Assembly (NCBI GenBank): GCA_007095845.1
Contig: SFBI01000019.1
Location: forward strand, 1-46,679
From: Microcystis aeruginosa Ma_MB_S_20031200_S102
Lineage (GTDB): Bacteria > Cyanobacteriota > Cyanobacteriia > Cyanobacteriales > Microcystaceae
Length of the DNA: 46,679 nt
Direction of reading: 5' to 3'
Positions 46,581 through 46,679 of the stretch are shown here, in pieces. Position 1 is the stretch's first letter, and every line of letters starts with the position of its first letter. The notes under the pieces were generated by a model. That model was not told the origin of the DNA. It did no database searches and saw only the letters and a program-made list of their open reading frames with translations. A program made the position numbers and the translations under genes.

Positions 46581-46679
46581 TATGCAAATAATTAACTTAA
46601 AATAAAATTCGATGAGAGAGCCTACACCCAAAAATAGCTGAAACCCATACAGGAAAAGGTTTAAGGCACAAACTGGTTA
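46581..46679. other. Window end, nothing identified
   Basis: No feature can be supported in the last 99 bases. Confidence 0.5.

Overview
The window reads as a chromosomal segment of a cyanobacterium, most likely Microcystis (inference). It holds chlL, chlN, psb30, ndhS, nblA and hypC/hypD, GCGATCGC (HIP1-type) octamers such as 823-830, and a moderately AT-rich base composition. It also has the dense decayed IS630 copies and short TA-flanked MITEs typical of Microcystis. I see no rRNA, tRNA or CRISPR array.

Layout. 0.1-6.0 kb: one 1,949-residue CHAT-NACHT protein with a membrane-rich C-terminal half. 6.0-12.5 kb: a gene graveyard with two broken IS630 copies, each carrying a nested MITE, an internally deleted acnB remnant, a possible deoC start remnant and a toxin-antitoxin pair. 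An intact HAS-barrel-like gene and ndhS lie among these. 12.5-24.9 kb: mostly core genes, namely a DUF1350 hydrolase, a nucleoside phosphorylase, the dark chlorophyll operon chlL-DUF5331-chlN, a UbiB-type kinase, dapB, recF, rpiA and an RRM protein. 25.4-26.7 kb: nblA with a clear promoter, then a tandem universal stress protein. 26.8-29.1 kb: a minus-strand arsenic operon, arsR-aquaporin-arsH-arsC. 29.3 kb: psb30. 29.6-33.3 kb: a membrane-anchored NACHT ATPase with a membrane-protein partner that contains a long Ala/Val/Gly hexanucleotide-repeat tract. 33.3-37.2 kb: simple-repeat DNA and a pair of M16 peptidase-like proteins, one catalytic and one not. 37.3-39.2 kb: an overlapping RloA/RloB (AbiL-like) pair. 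39.5-45.2 kb: ppsA, a repeat-rich gap, an HNH protein, a secreted protein, hypD and hypC. 45.2-46.7 kb: an unrecognised ORF and remnants of an ISKra4-type transposase and a DUF29 protein.

How the genes fit together. Three loci look like immune-type NTPase systems (CHAT-NACHT, NACHT plus membrane partner, RloAB), each beside repeat or IS debris, while the core metabolic and photosynthesis genes are intact. The best candidates for an undescribed system are the CHAT-NACHT-membrane protein and the NACHT/Ala-Gly-repeat membrane pair. Calling either one defence is inference from domain content and context. All family calls are by eye, without database searches.
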